Positions 1-8,806 of a DNA stretch of 64,000 nt are shown in pieces. Source of the DNA: an uncultured Clostridia bacterium (lineage in GTDB: Bacteria > Bacillota > Clostridia > Christensenellales > Borkfalkiaceae); the NCBI GenBank assembly GCA_947174415.1, contig CAMWIW010000001.1:1-64000 (forward strand). Reading direction: 5' to 3'. Position numbers and translations under genes: made by a program. The notes below the pieces were generated by a model. The model was not told the origin of the DNA. It saw only the letters and a program-made list of their open reading frames with translations, and did not search any database. The first letter of the stretch is position 1. The number at the start of each line of letters is the position of its first letter.

Positions 1-583
1 GCCGTTCTATAGTAGTATAACAAATCGTCTTGAAAACAGCAACTGTTTTTTCACAGACTTTTTCAATATTTTTTATAATTTTTTCAAATTTTTGCGCCGA
101 AAACGTGGTTTGACACACTACACACAGCTCTTTTTTTGCAAAATCGGTGAAATCTGCTTCGGGCGTATTAACTACGGTTGCACTATTTTTACACCACCCG
201 AGAAGCCCCAAAACCTCGGGATGTGCGTTTTCTCCGACTATAACTATGTGTTTGCCCAACGCGAATTGCTCTTTTACTATCTTTTGCGTTTTTCTAACGA
301 AACCGCAAGTGCAATCAACGACTTTAATATTTCTTTTGGTGCAAATTTCGTAAAAGTTTTCGGGCACGCCGTGAGAACGAAAAACGACGGTTGCCCCGTC
401 CGGAACTTCTTCAAGACTTTCGACTGTCTTTAAACCCTTTGCTTCTATGGCTTTGACTACGTCGGAATTATGAATTATTTCACCCAGAACGAAAGTGTTT
501 TTCGGGTCAAGAGACAACGCAGTGTCCACTGCATGCTTTACACCCGTACAAAATCCGCTATGCTTTGCGAGAATGACTTCCAT
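1..583 (-). CDS. ispH: 4-hydroxy-3-methylbut-2-enyl diphosphate reductase (IspH/LytB), N-terminal part, truncated by window edge
   Basis: Minus-strand translation from ATG at 583 reads MEVILAKHSGFCTGVKHAVDTALSL...VVFRSHGVPENFYE...VVDCTCGFVRKTQKIV...; IspH Cys motifs. ATG overlaps the plsC stop (TAATG). Confidence 0.9.
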   Translation of the reverse strand, partial: MEVILAKHSGFCTGVKHAVDTALSLDPKNTFVLGEIIHNSDVVKAIEAKGLKTVESLEEVPDGATVVFRSHGVPENFYEICTKRNIKVVDCTCGFVRKTQKIVKEQFALGKHIVIVGENAHPEVLGLLGWCKNSATVVNTPEADFTDFAKKELCVVCQTTFSAQKFEKIIKNIEKVCEKTVAVFKTICYTTIER

Positions 584-1278
584 TATTTTTTATTCTTTTT
601 TCCCTTTTTAACCGTCTTATTTTCAAGTTCGATATAAATTTCCGTCAGCCTTTGCAATAAAATTTCGTCGGCTTTCTCAATATCTTCTTGCGTAAGCTTT
701 TTATCGTAGAACTCCGTAAACTCAAACGGCTCGCCGCAATAGAACTTTATTTTTCTGAACAGTTTTATTCTCCTAACCTGAACTATTGGAATAATCGGGG
801 TTTTTGTTTTAATGGAAAGTGCGGCAGCGCCGCTTTTAAACGGTAAAAACAAATCCTGAGATTTATTGCGCGTACCTTCGGGAAATATGCAGACCACCGA
901 ACCTTCTTTTAAATATTTCATTGCCTGCATTATTGCGCGCACGTCAGATCCGTCGCGGCTGACGGGAATACATTCGCACTTTGTCGTAAACCACTTACCT
1001 ATTCCCTTTTCGAAAATTTCTTTTTTCGCCATAAAGTGAATGGGCTTGTCGGTTACCATAACCGGCGGTATTACGTCAAGAACGCTTTTATGGTTTCCGA
1101 CAATTATATAAGAACGGTCGTTGAATTTTTGCTTACAGCCGTATTTTTTATAAGGCAACAAAAACCAACTGACGGAAAGGTAAAAACGGCGCATAGTTCT
1201 GAACCATTTTTCAAGTTTGGTAAGCTTGCGCTTTTTTGCCTTACTTTGATTTGTTTGAGGAATATTTTCTTCCGCCAT
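583..1278 (-). CDS. plsC: 1-acyl-sn-glycerol-3-phosphate acyltransferase (PlsC family)
   Basis: ORF with GNHKSVLDVIP (HX4D type) and FPEGTRNKS motifs. Confidence 0.88.
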   Translation of the reverse strand: MAEENIPQTNQSKAKKRKLTKLEKWFRTMRRFYLSVSWFLLPYKKYGCKQKFNDRSYIIVGNHKSVLDVIPPVMVTDKPIHFMAKKEIFEKGIGKWFTTKCECIPVSRDGSDVRAIMQAMKYLKEGSVVCIFPEGTRNKSQDLFLPFKSGAAALSIKTKTPIIPIVQVRRIKLFRKIKFYCGEPFEFTEFYDKKLTQEDIEKADEILLQRLTEIYIELENKTVKKGKKNKK

Positions 1279-2286
1279 TTATATCTTTTCCTGTATTTTA
1301 TTTAAAATCAAGTCAACAACTTGGTTTACAGTCATCTCCGAAGAATCTATCAAAATCGCATCTTTTGCTTGCTTTAAGGGTGCAATCGACCTTGAAGCGT
1401 CTTGTTTGTCTCTTTTGATTACCTCGGCAAGAACATATTCATACGGAGTATTGAAGCCTTTTTGAAGATTTTCCGCAGCACGTCGCTTTGCCCGAACCTC
1501 AGGACTTGCCGTCAAAAAGAACTTGTACGGCGCGTCGGGTAAAACGTTAGTGCCTATATCCCTACCGTCAAGAATACAGGAAGTACGCATTGCAATTTCC
1601 CGTTGGAGCTGAACCATTTTCGTTCGCACGCACTCCCACGCCGATACGGTAGAGGCAAGCATCGAAATCTCGGGTCGTCGAATATCTTCCGAAACGTCTT
1701 TACCGTCAAGATAAGTGTGCTGAACGCCGTTTTCGTGCTTTACAGTCAAATTTATATCGGAAATTACTATTTTTACCGCTTCTTCGTCGGTTACCGAAAC
1801 GCCAAGATTAACACATTTAAGCGCACATGCGCGGTACATTGCGCCCGTATCAAGGCAGAGAATATTCAACTTTTCGGCAATCAGTTTGGAGATAGTGCTT
1901 TTTCCGCTGCCCGCAGGTCCGTCAAGCGCTATATTAATAATATTTGTCAAGTCGCGTCTCAATACCGCAGCGCCGCGCAAATAAACGTGCTTTGCAGGCT
2001 TCTCGCTTTCAGTCAGAACCATTACCCTTATACATTTACTCAGTGCGCCGTCTATTTCAGGCTCGAGGGCAGAAAATAAAGGTGCGGTAAAAAACCCAGC
2101 TTCTCTTGCTGCCTTAGCAGGGTAAAAAGAATGTAAATCGCTTGTATTAGAGAAAAGAACGCACACGACTTCTTCAAGATTTAATGCGTTTTGCGTTTTT
2201 ATTTCAGTCAGAAGCTCTTTTACGCTCTCCTTTATTTCCGCGGCGCTGTCAGCGCCGACGGTTGTTGCACCTCTTATAGCTTTCAT
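1279..2286 (-). CDS. Fusion protein: AroH-type chorismate mutase (N-term) + cytidylate kinase (C-term)
   Basis: N-term MKAIRGATTVGAD...DLHSFYPAKAAREAGF...KCIRVMVL...KHVYLRGAAVLRRDL matches AroH; C-term IALDGPAGSGKSTISKLIAEKL...DTGAMYRA...DGRDIGTNVLPDAPYKFFLTAS matches Cmk. One continuous 335-aa frame. Confidence 0.9.
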   Translation of the reverse strand: MKAIRGATTVGADSAAEIKESVKELLTEIKTQNALNLEEVVCVLFSNTSDLHSFYPAKAAREAGFFTAPLFSALEPEIDGALSKCIRVMVLTESEKPAKHVYLRGAAVLRRDLTNIINIALDGPAGSGKSTISKLIAEKLNILCLDTGAMYRACALKCVNLGVSVTDEEAVKIVISDINLTVKHENGVQHTYLDGKDVSEDIRRPEISMLASTVSAWECVRTKMVQLQREIAMRTSCILDGRDIGTNVLPDAPYKFFLTASPEVRAKRRAAENLQKGFNTPYEYVLAEVIKRDKQDASRSIAPLKQAKDAILIDSSEMTVNQVVDLILNKIQEKI

Positions 2287-2288
2287 AG

Positions 2289-3515
2289 TTAATCCTTTAT
2301 AGCGTTGCCCGCAGCGTAACCCGTCGAAAATGCAATTTGAAGATTATATCCGCCCGTGAAGGCGTCTAAATCAAGCACTTCGCCGCAAAAATACAAACCC
2401 TTTACAATCTTGCTTTCCATAGTTTTTGGGTTGATTTCCTTAACGTCAACACCGCCGCAAGTTATTATAGCCTCTGAAAAGTCCCTCAAAGACGCCACAA
2501 TCATATCAAAATTTTTGACAGTTGTCAATAAACTTAGTCTTTGGGCTTTAGTTACCGAATTAACTTGAGTTTCAGGCTTTATTCCGCTTCTTTTAAGCAC
2601 TTCGGCAATAATTGCGACTGGCAACAATTCTTTCAGACAATTCGAAATATTCTTATTTTTATAAGCTTCAAAATCTCTTAAAAGCCGTTTATCAAGCTGC
2701 TCTTCACTCAAAGCGGGTTTCAAGTCAAGAACGAGCTTAATTTGATTCAAATCCATTCTGTTTATCAGACTTGAAGAAGACAACACTATCGGACCTGATA
2801 TTCCGAAATGAGTAAAAAGCATCTCCCCGAAAAAGCTTTTTATAAGTTTCTCGCCGTTAAAAACGGATAAATTTACGTTTTTTAAGGTCAGCCCTTGCAA
2901 ATTTTTATAGAAATCACCCTTTAAATTCAATCCGCAAAGTCCTTGTTTCAGGGAAACAATTTTGTGTCCCGCCTCTTTTGCAAATTTGTAACCGTCGCCC
3001 GTTGAACCTGTTGAAGGATAACTCAGTCCACCCGTACAGACTATCACTTTGTCAAACTCATATTTGCCTTTTGTTGTTATTATGCCTGACATAATACTAC
3101 GCAAAACACCCAAGCTAAGCACTTTTTCGCCAAAATTAAAGCTAACACCGACATTTCTGCAATAATTTTCAAGGCAACGCGTTACGTCGCTCGCATTGTC
3201 CGTTACAGGAAAATACCTTGCGCCTCGTTCAAGTTTAAGTTTTAAACCGCCGTCTTCAAAGAACTGAACACACTTTGACGGCGGAAACGAATAGATTGCC
3301 CCCGTTAAAAATTTAGGGTTAGATACTACGTTATCGAGGAATTCTTCAGGCGTACAGTCGTGCGTTACGTTGCACCTTCCCTTACCCGTTATGTAAATTT
3401 TTTTACCGCTCTTTTCGTTCTTTTCAAAAACAGTAACGTTATTTCCGTTCTTTGCGGCAAAGTAAGCGGCAATAAGCCCTGCCGCACCCGAGCCGATAAC
3501 AGCAACTTTACTCAT
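2289..3515 (-). CDS. NAD(P)/FAD-dependent oxidoreductase (HI0933/BaiN-like flavoprotein)
   Basis: VAVIGSGAAGLIAAYFAAKNGNNVTVFEKNEKSGKKIYITGKGRCNVTH; C-term GLYFCGEVLDLDAFTGGYNLQIAFSTGYAAG. Confidence 0.92.
   Translation of the reverse strand: MSKVAVIGSGAAGLIAAYFAAKNGNNVTVFEKNEKSGKKIYITGKGRCNVTHDCTPEEFLDNVVSNPKFLTGAIYSFPPSKCVQFFEDGGLKLKLERGARYFPVTDNASDVTRCLENYCRNVGVSFNFGEKVLSLGVLRSIMSGIITTKGKYEFDKVIVCTGGLSYPSTGSTGDGYKFAKEAGHKIVSLKQGLCGLNLKGDFYKNLQGLTLKNVNLSVFNGEKLIKSFFGEMLFTHFGISGPIVLSSSSLINRMDLNQIKLVLDLKPALSEEQLDKRLLRDFEAYKNKNISNCLKELLPVAIIAEVLKRSGIKPETQVNSVTKAQRLSLLTTVKNFDMIVASLRDFSEAIITCGGVDVKEINPKTMESKIVKGLYFCGEVLDLDAFTGGYNLQIAFSTGYAAGNAIKD
3079..3105 (+). repeat. Interspersed motif family A, copy 1 (inside flavoprotein CDS)
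   Basis: ATTATGCCTGACATAATACTACGCAAA. Confidence 0.65.
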
Positions 3516-3527
3516 AAATAAACCTTA

Positions 3528-3550
3528 CGGCGTGAACCGAGTTCACGCCG
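3528..3550. terminator. Hairpin between oadA and the flavoprotein gene
   Basis: CGGCGTGAAC-cga-GTTCACGCCG, perfect 10-bp stem; only a weak U-tract. Confidence 0.5.
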
Positions 3551-3560
3551 CTTAAAAATT

Positions 3561-4982
3561 TTATACGGGATAAACCTTGTTTGGGTTTGCAGCCATATCA
3601 CTGTCAACACCCGTTTCCTTAGCCTTTCTCCATTTAAAGAAGTTTGTTGCAACCTCAGGGAACAGCGCATACGAAAGAACGTCTTCTTCCTGTTTATAGA
3701 ACCCGTCGTCCTTTACCTTTTGCGTAAGGGTCTGCATTTCGTTATCAAGCAAATCAGCGGGGCGGCAAGTAATTACTTTTTCTCCGTCCTTTTGGCACGT
3801 TTTAAGTATTTCTTGGTTCTTTTCACCCAAAACCGCGCCGTATTTGCCCAACATTATATCTTTAAACTGTGCAGTAATCGTTTTATATCTGCCCAACAAT
3901 ACGTTCCAAACGGCTTGCGTACCCACTATTTGGCTTGACGGTGTTACAAGCGGAGGATAGCCGCAATCCTTTCTTACTTTGGGCACTTCGGCAAGACATT
4001 CCGTCAACTTCTCCTCTTTACCCGCCTGTTTAAGCTGGTTCATAAGATTTGAAAGCATTCCGCCCGGTACTTGATACAACAACGTGTTAATATCGACGCG
4101 CCTGACCTTAGGGTTAAGGAAACCGTCTTTTTCAAGCCTTTCAGCAACTTTGTTGAAATGGGTTACGGCGGGAAGCAGTTTTTCAATTTCTATGCCCGTG
4201 TCGTATTGAGTTCCTTTCAGAGTTGCAACGAGCGGCTCTGTAGCAGGATTTGAAGTACCGTTTCCGAGAGGCGAAAGCGCGCAGTCGACGATATCCACGC
4301 CTGCCTGTATTGCCATAAGGTAAATCATATCGCCCGTTCCCGTCGTGTTGTGCGTGTGCAGATGCACTTTGGTTTCGGGTCGAAGCTCGCTTTTAAGTTC
4401 TTTAACAAGCTCATAAGCGGTGAAAGGCAACAAAAGGTTCGCCATATCCTTTATACAGATATTGTCCGCGCCCATATCCTCAAACTGTTTTGCGAGTTTA
4501 ACGAAGTATTCTGTTGTATGAACGGGGCTTGTGGTGTATGAAATTGCACATTCGCACACGCATTTGCCGCCCTTGCCGTACTTTTTGATAGCTTTAACGC
4601 TTGCTTCAAGGTTTCTCGGGTCGTTCAACGCGTCAAAAAGTCTAATTACTCCGACGCCGTTCTCAATTGATTTTTCAATAAATTTTTCTACCACGTCATC
4701 CGCGTAATGACGGTAACCCAACAGGTTCTGTCCGCGGAGCAACATCTGTATGGGCGTCTTTTTTAAGTATTTTTTGAGATTTCTAAGCCTATCCCAAGGG
4801 TCTTCGTTCAAAAACCTTAAACAACTGTCGAAGGTTGCGCCGCCCCACGCTTCGAGCGAATAATAGCCGACTTCGTCCAAAAGCGGAAGCATGGCCTCCA
4901 TTTCGTCAAATCTCATTCTAGTTGCTGCGTGCGACTGGTGCGCATCACGCAAAATTGTATCTGTAATTAATACTTTTTTCAT
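3561..4982 (-). CDS. oadA: Oxaloacetate decarboxylase alpha-type carboxyltransferase (OadA/5S-like, no fused biotin domain)
   Basis: TDTILRDAHQSHAATRM, LRGQNLLGYRHYADDVVEKF, HLHTHNTTGTGD. ORF track starts at a GTG (4991); AAGGTG then ATG at 4982 is the likelier start. Confidence 0.9.
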   Translation of the reverse strand: MKKVLITDTILRDAHQSHAATRMRFDEMEAMLPLLDEVGYYSLEAWGGATFDSCLRFLNEDPWDRLRNLKKYLKKTPIQMLLRGQNLLGYRHYADDVVEKFIEKSIENGVGVIRLFDALNDPRNLEASVKAIKKYGKGGKCVCECAISYTTSPVHTTEYFVKLAKQFEDMGADNICIKDMANLLLPFTAYELVKELKSELRPETKVHLHTHNTTGTGDMIYLMAIQAGVDIVDCALSPLGNGTSNPATEPLVATLKGTQYDTGIEIEKLLPAVTHFNKVAERLEKDGFLNPKVRRVDINTLLYQVPGGMLSNLMNQLKQAGKEEKLTECLAEVPKVRKDCGYPPLVTPSSQIVGTQAVWNVLLGRYKTITAQFKDIMLGKYGAVLGEKNQEILKTCQKDGEKVITCRPADLLDNEMQTLTQKVKDDGFYKQEEDVLSYALFPEVATNFFKWRKAKETGVDSDMAANPNKVYPV

Positions 4983-4997
4983 AGATTTCACCTTATT

Positions 4998-6503
4998 TTA
5001 TGCCATTACCGTATTGAGTGCAGAAACAACGCCTTCCGAAGCAGTACCGTCAACAAACCCGCCGAAACAAGCAAGCAGCACGCCCGCAGCGATTGCCGAG
5101 CCTATAACTCCCGCAACGTTAGGTCCCATTGCGTGCATAAGTAAGTGGTTCTGAGGGTCGTACTCTCGTCCGACGTCCTCGGAAATTCTTGCCGCCATAG
5201 GTACTGCCGAAACACCCGCCGAACCTATAAGCGGGTTTATCTGTCCCTTGGTTATCTTGCACATTAATTTTGCGACGAGCAAGCCGCCTATAGTACCGAT
5301 AACGAATGCAAGAAGTCCGACTCCTATAATTTCAAGAGTTTCAACGCTTAAGAAAATTTCACCTTTTGCCTTGCTGCCTACGGCAATTCCGAGGAAAATG
5401 GTTATCGTATTCATAAGCCCGTTCTGTGCCTGCGTTGAAAGTCTGTCTACTACTCCGCTTTCTTTAAAGAGATTACCGAGCATAAGCATACCCAAAAGCG
5501 CAATACTGTCGGGAAGAATTATACCAACAACGAGCGTAACGATAATAGGGAACAATATTTTTTCTATTTTGCTGACCTGACGGAGAGGTTTCATTCTTAT
5601 TGCCCTCTCTTTTTTGGTTGTTAACGCTCGCATTAACGGCTTTTGAATTATGGGTATCAAAGCCATATACGAGTATGCCGCAATAGCTATCGTCGGAACG
5701 TAGTCGGAAGCAAGTTTGGAAGTTACCATAATTGCAGTAGGTCCGTCTGCTCCGCCTATGATTGCAATAGATGCCGCAGCCGCAACTGACAAACCGAGGA
5801 ACGAAGCAAGTATAAATGCAACGAATATTCCAAGCTGCGCACCCGCACCTATTAACATACTCTTAGGGTTGGCAATCAGCGGTCCGAAGTCGGTCATTGC
5901 GCCTATTCCGAGGAATATAAGCGGCGGGTAAATAACTTTATCTACGCCGAAATACAAATACCAAAGAAGTCCTCTGCTCGTTACCGCCTCGTATGCGTGA
6001 TCTATTACAATGGCATTGCTTGTAAATTCGGTAACCCCGTCAATAACATTACCTTGAACATATCCGCTCAAAGAATACAGCGTATTAAATTTGTCTGCCG
6101 ACATTTGGGAGATTACACCGTTCTTCAAGTCATTGAAAGAAGCAAAATAATTTACAATTCCAGCGTCAAAATAACCATCTCTGATATAAATAAGTTCATC
6201 GCTAGAACCTATCAACGTGTAAACACCGACGTTCTCAACAGAACCCTTAGTCCCCAAAGCCAATTCTGCGGGCGTTTCGTATTTACCCCACAAAACGGCT
6301 TCAGCGCCGGGGATATTTATTAAAAACATACCGAAAGCTATCGGCAATAAGAGCATAGGCTCAAATTTTTTGACTACGGCAAGATACATCAGTATGAAAG
6401 AAATCAAAAGCATAACGTAGTTCTGCCAGTTTCCCTGCACAAAACCCATACTTTCATACAGACTTCCGAATATCTTGCCAAAGTCTATTCCACTTTGCAG
6501 CAT
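4998..6503 (-). CDS. oadB: Na+-translocating decarboxylase beta subunit (OadB/GcdB/MmdB family)
   Basis: KKFEPMLLLPIAFGMFLINIP, GIGAMTDFGPLIANP, IIGGADGPTAIMVTSKLA, SAVPMAARI. Start at MLQSGIDFGK (6503) preceded by GGAGG. Long N-terminal loop of about 110 aa. Confidence 0.93.
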   Translation of the reverse strand: MLQSGIDFGKIFGSLYESMGFVQGNWQNYVMLLISFILMYLAVVKKFEPMLLLPIAFGMFLINIPGAEAVLWGKYETPAELALGTKGSVENVGVYTLIGSSDELIYIRDGYFDAGIVNYFASFNDLKNGVISQMSADKFNTLYSLSGYVQGNVIDGVTEFTSNAIVIDHAYEAVTSRGLLWYLYFGVDKVIYPPLIFLGIGAMTDFGPLIANPKSMLIGAGAQLGIFVAFILASFLGLSVAAAASIAIIGGADGPTAIMVTSKLASDYVPTIAIAAYSYMALIPIIQKPLMRALTTKKERAIRMKPLRQVSKIEKILFPIIVTLVVGIILPDSIALLGMLMLGNLFKESGVVDRLSTQAQNGLMNTITIFLGIAVGSKAKGEIFLSVETLEIIGVGLLAFVIGTIGGLLVAKLMCKITKGQINPLIGSAGVSAVPMAARISEDVGREYDPQNHLLMHAMGPNVAGVIGSAIAAGVLLACFGGFVDGTASEGVVSALNTVMA

Positions 6504-6513
6504 ATTCCCTCCG

Positions 6514-6867
6514 TCAACCGATAACAGCAAGTAAAGCGTTGGTTTCTACGTTAGCACCCTTGGTAACGCTGATTGTAACTTTGCCGTCGCAAGGGGCAGT
6601 GATTTCGTTGTCCATTTTCATTGCTTCGAGAACGATTATCGGCTGATCTTTTTTTACCGATGCACCGTCTGCAACGAGAACGTTTTTAATAAGTCCGGGG
6701 AAAGGCGACAAAACCTTAGTGCCGTTTGCAGGCGCAACAGTTTTAACGGGCTTAGGCGCTTCCGCAACCTTTGCGGGGGCAATTGAAACTTCGCCTACGC
6801 TTTCGCCAACTTCTTCAACGCCTACGGAATAAGTTTTTCCGTCAATAGTAACAACAAAATTACGCAT
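6514..6867 (-). CDS. Biotin carboxyl carrier (biotin/lipoyl attachment) protein
   Basis: VLEAMKMDNEI biotinylation motif; internal ATG (6867) with AGGAG upstream is a better start than the ORF-track start. Confidence 0.92.
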   Translation of the reverse strand: MRNFVVTIDGKTYSVGVEEVGESVGEVSIAPAKVAEAPKPVKTVAPANGTKVLSPFPGLIKNVLVADGASVKKDQPIIVLEAMKMDNEITAPCDGKVTISVTKGANVETNALLAVIG

Positions 6868-6880
6868 ATATTTAAACTCC

Positions 6881-7261
6881 TTATATCCTCTTAATTCTCT
6901 TAACTTTAAATTCACATTGCGGCTTTTCAGCACTGTAATAAGCCATAATTGCGGCAATTATCGCGGCTTTAACCTCATCGGGCACTTCGTCCGTTTCGGG
7001 TATAGCCTCGCTTTGCTCAGGCTGCGCAACCTTCTTTTTCTTCTTGCCGATATTAGTCAAAAAAGCAAGATTGTTGGTTTTACGCATTAAAAGCCCTATC
7101 AGCCAAATAATCGCGATTATGAGTATAATCCCCAAAAATACGACCAAGAAGCCTATAAGCGCGTAAATTGCAGGCTCTCCGAACCTATCGGAAAAATAGT
7201 AGTTGCCGTCAAACGAGCCGTCCGGCTTCTGCGGCAATATGTCCAAAAGAAAATTCAGCAT
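6881..7261 (-). CDS. OadG-like decarboxylase gamma subunit (single TM)
   Basis: N-terminal hydrophobic helix IYALIGFLVVFLGIILIIAIIWLIG then K-rich/acidic tail; position in decarboxylase operon. Confidence 0.75.
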   Translation of the reverse strand: MLNFLLDILPQKPDGSFDGNYYFSDRFGEPAIYALIGFLVVFLGIILIIAIIWLIGLLMRKTNNLAFLTNIGKKKKKVAQPEQSEAIPETDEVPDEVKAAIIAAIMAYYSAEKPQCEFKVKRIKRI

Positions 7262-7268
7262 ATTTTCC

Positions 7269-8645
7269 TCACTTTAAAAGCATTTGCAACGACGCCGTTA
7301 AGTATTGCTTTACAAACGACGGCTGAATTATATTATCGATATATCCGCCCTGCGCCGCATTGATAGGGTCGGAGTTCTCGTCAGCATATTTTGCGGCAAG
7401 CTTAGTCCCGTCCGCCTTCTTCTCGTTTGAAAATTCTATTTCTGCGCCCTGAACGCTGTCAAAAAGCGCGATTTTTGCGCTCGCAAAGGCATAACTGTAA
7501 TCGTAACCCATTGATTTTGCCGCAAATACGGTATAGCCCAAACCTATTGCCTTGCCGTAAACGACCGAAATTTTAGCCGCATCGATACAGTCTAAAATAG
7601 AAACGTACTCGCCAAGCTCTTTTAAAACAAGGCTGTTGTTTGTCGCAAGGTCGCTCTTTACTCCAAGGGTGTTAACAAAGGTTACGTAGGGTAAGCCGTA
7701 GCAGCAAGCAAACTCTGCAAAATCTTTAAGTTTTCTCACGTTTTGGGCGGTGAGTTCCACGCCGTCCGCTCCGTCAAAAAGAGCTGCGGCAACCGCAATT
7801 CCGCCTACCCTTGCAAGGTAGCATTTGACTTCGGGGCAATAAGATGCGCCAAGCTCTATTGCAGTTGATTTATCAAACACCGCTGTCATAGCCTTGCCGT
7901 CTGCCTTTTTATCGAGTGCGGTTAGGCTTACATTCATCTCGTCGCTGTCTATCAAGGGCTTTGAAAGCAACTCGTTAATTTCGGTAATCGACTTCTTTAT
8001 CTCTTCGAAATTCTTTACGGTAAAAGTTGCAAGTTGGGCATTTATAAGCCCGTTTGCTCCGCCAACGGTAAATTTTGAAAGATTTTCCCCCGCTTTAGCG
8101 GATAAAACAAGCGGACTGTTGGAACAAAGCGCACTCTTTTTATCAATAAAATAAGTGAAATCGCAGATACCCGCAAGAAGGGAAATCTGACCGTATACCT
8201 CTCCGTTAACGATAAGATACTGAGGTATACTGCCCTTCATTTGAGAAGCCTTTAATATAAGACTTGCAAGCCCTTCAAGAACGCTAACCCCCTCGCCTAT
8301 CTGAACTCCGAGAGACGACAAAAGCCATATAACGGGCGTAGAAGTTTTCTCCGCCTGATTTAAACATTTTTCTATTTTTTCGCAGTTTGCCTTACTGACG
8401 CCGCCAGAAAGCACCGCGGCGTTCTGTGCAACAATATAAAAAGGATAGTCGCATATCGTCGCAAAACCCGTTACGACGCCCTCGCCTTCGGCGTTTTCTC
8501 CGTAAAACTCGTTTTTAGAGAACGAAAAAGCCGAAAGTTCAACAAAACTATCCTCGTCAATAAGTGAATTAATATTCGCCCGTATTTCTTTACCGGCGTC
8601 AAGAAGTTGTTTTTTTCGCTTTTGCAATAAGCTTATTTTATCCAT
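7269..8645 (-). CDS. Carboxyltransferase-domain protein (MmdA/12S-like), divergent
   Basis: Overall ACCase beta/MmdA architecture (GEGVVTGFATICDYPFYIVAQNAAVLSGG; C-term SDPINAAQGGYIDNIIQP) but degenerate oxyanion-hole motifs. Confidence 0.8.
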   Translation of the reverse strand: MDKISLLQKRKKQLLDAGKEIRANINSLIDEDSFVELSAFSFSKNEFYGENAEGEGVVTGFATICDYPFYIVAQNAAVLSGGVSKANCEKIEKCLNQAEKTSTPVIWLLSSLGVQIGEGVSVLEGLASLILKASQMKGSIPQYLIVNGEVYGQISLLAGICDFTYFIDKKSALCSNSPLVLSAKAGENLSKFTVGGANGLINAQLATFTVKNFEEIKKSITEINELLSKPLIDSDEMNVSLTALDKKADGKAMTAVFDKSTAIELGASYCPEVKCYLARVGGIAVAAALFDGADGVELTAQNVRKLKDFAEFACCYGLPYVTFVNTLGVKSDLATNNSLVLKELGEYVSILDCIDAAKISVVYGKAIGLGYTVFAAKSMGYDYSYAFASAKIALFDSVQGAEIEFSNEKKADGTKLAAKYADENSDPINAAQGGYIDNIIQPSFVKQYLTASLQMLLK

Positions 8646-8712
8646 AAATACACCTGAAAACCAAATTCTTACAAATACATTTTATCACATTTAAATTCAA
8701 ATGCAAATAAAA

Positions 8713-8730
8713 TTGATAAACATTTATCAA
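8713..8730. promoter_or_regulatory. 18-bp palindromic operator candidate (Rex-like) upstream of decarboxylase operon
   Basis: TTGATAAA-CA-TTTATCAA, perfect 8-bp arms, just upstream of a candidate promoter (TTGCAT-16-TAAAAT on minus strand). Confidence 0.5.
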
Positions 8731-8785
8731 AATTTATTAAATTTACCAAACTTTAGTGGTACACTTCTACTCATAACTTAAAGAA

Positions 8786-8806
8786 AAAGCGGCTTATTGC
8801 CGCCTT
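8786..8806 (-). terminator. Rho-independent terminator of the VTT-domain gene
   Basis: Minus strand: GGCGGC-aataa-GCCGCT followed by TTTTCTTT. Confidence 0.65.

Noticed and set aside
1603-2079. Plus-strand ORF of 158 aa antisense to aroH-cmk (likewise 40703..41122, 36048..36500, 46881..47378 and many others)
   Set aside because: Shadow ORFs opposite well-recognised genes; low-complexity or implausible translations with no recognisable domains.
8713-8730. TTGAT...ATCAA read as an FNR/CRP-type site
   Set aside because: FNR half-sites are spaced by 4 nt; here the spacing is 8. The 18-bp Rex-like layout fits better.
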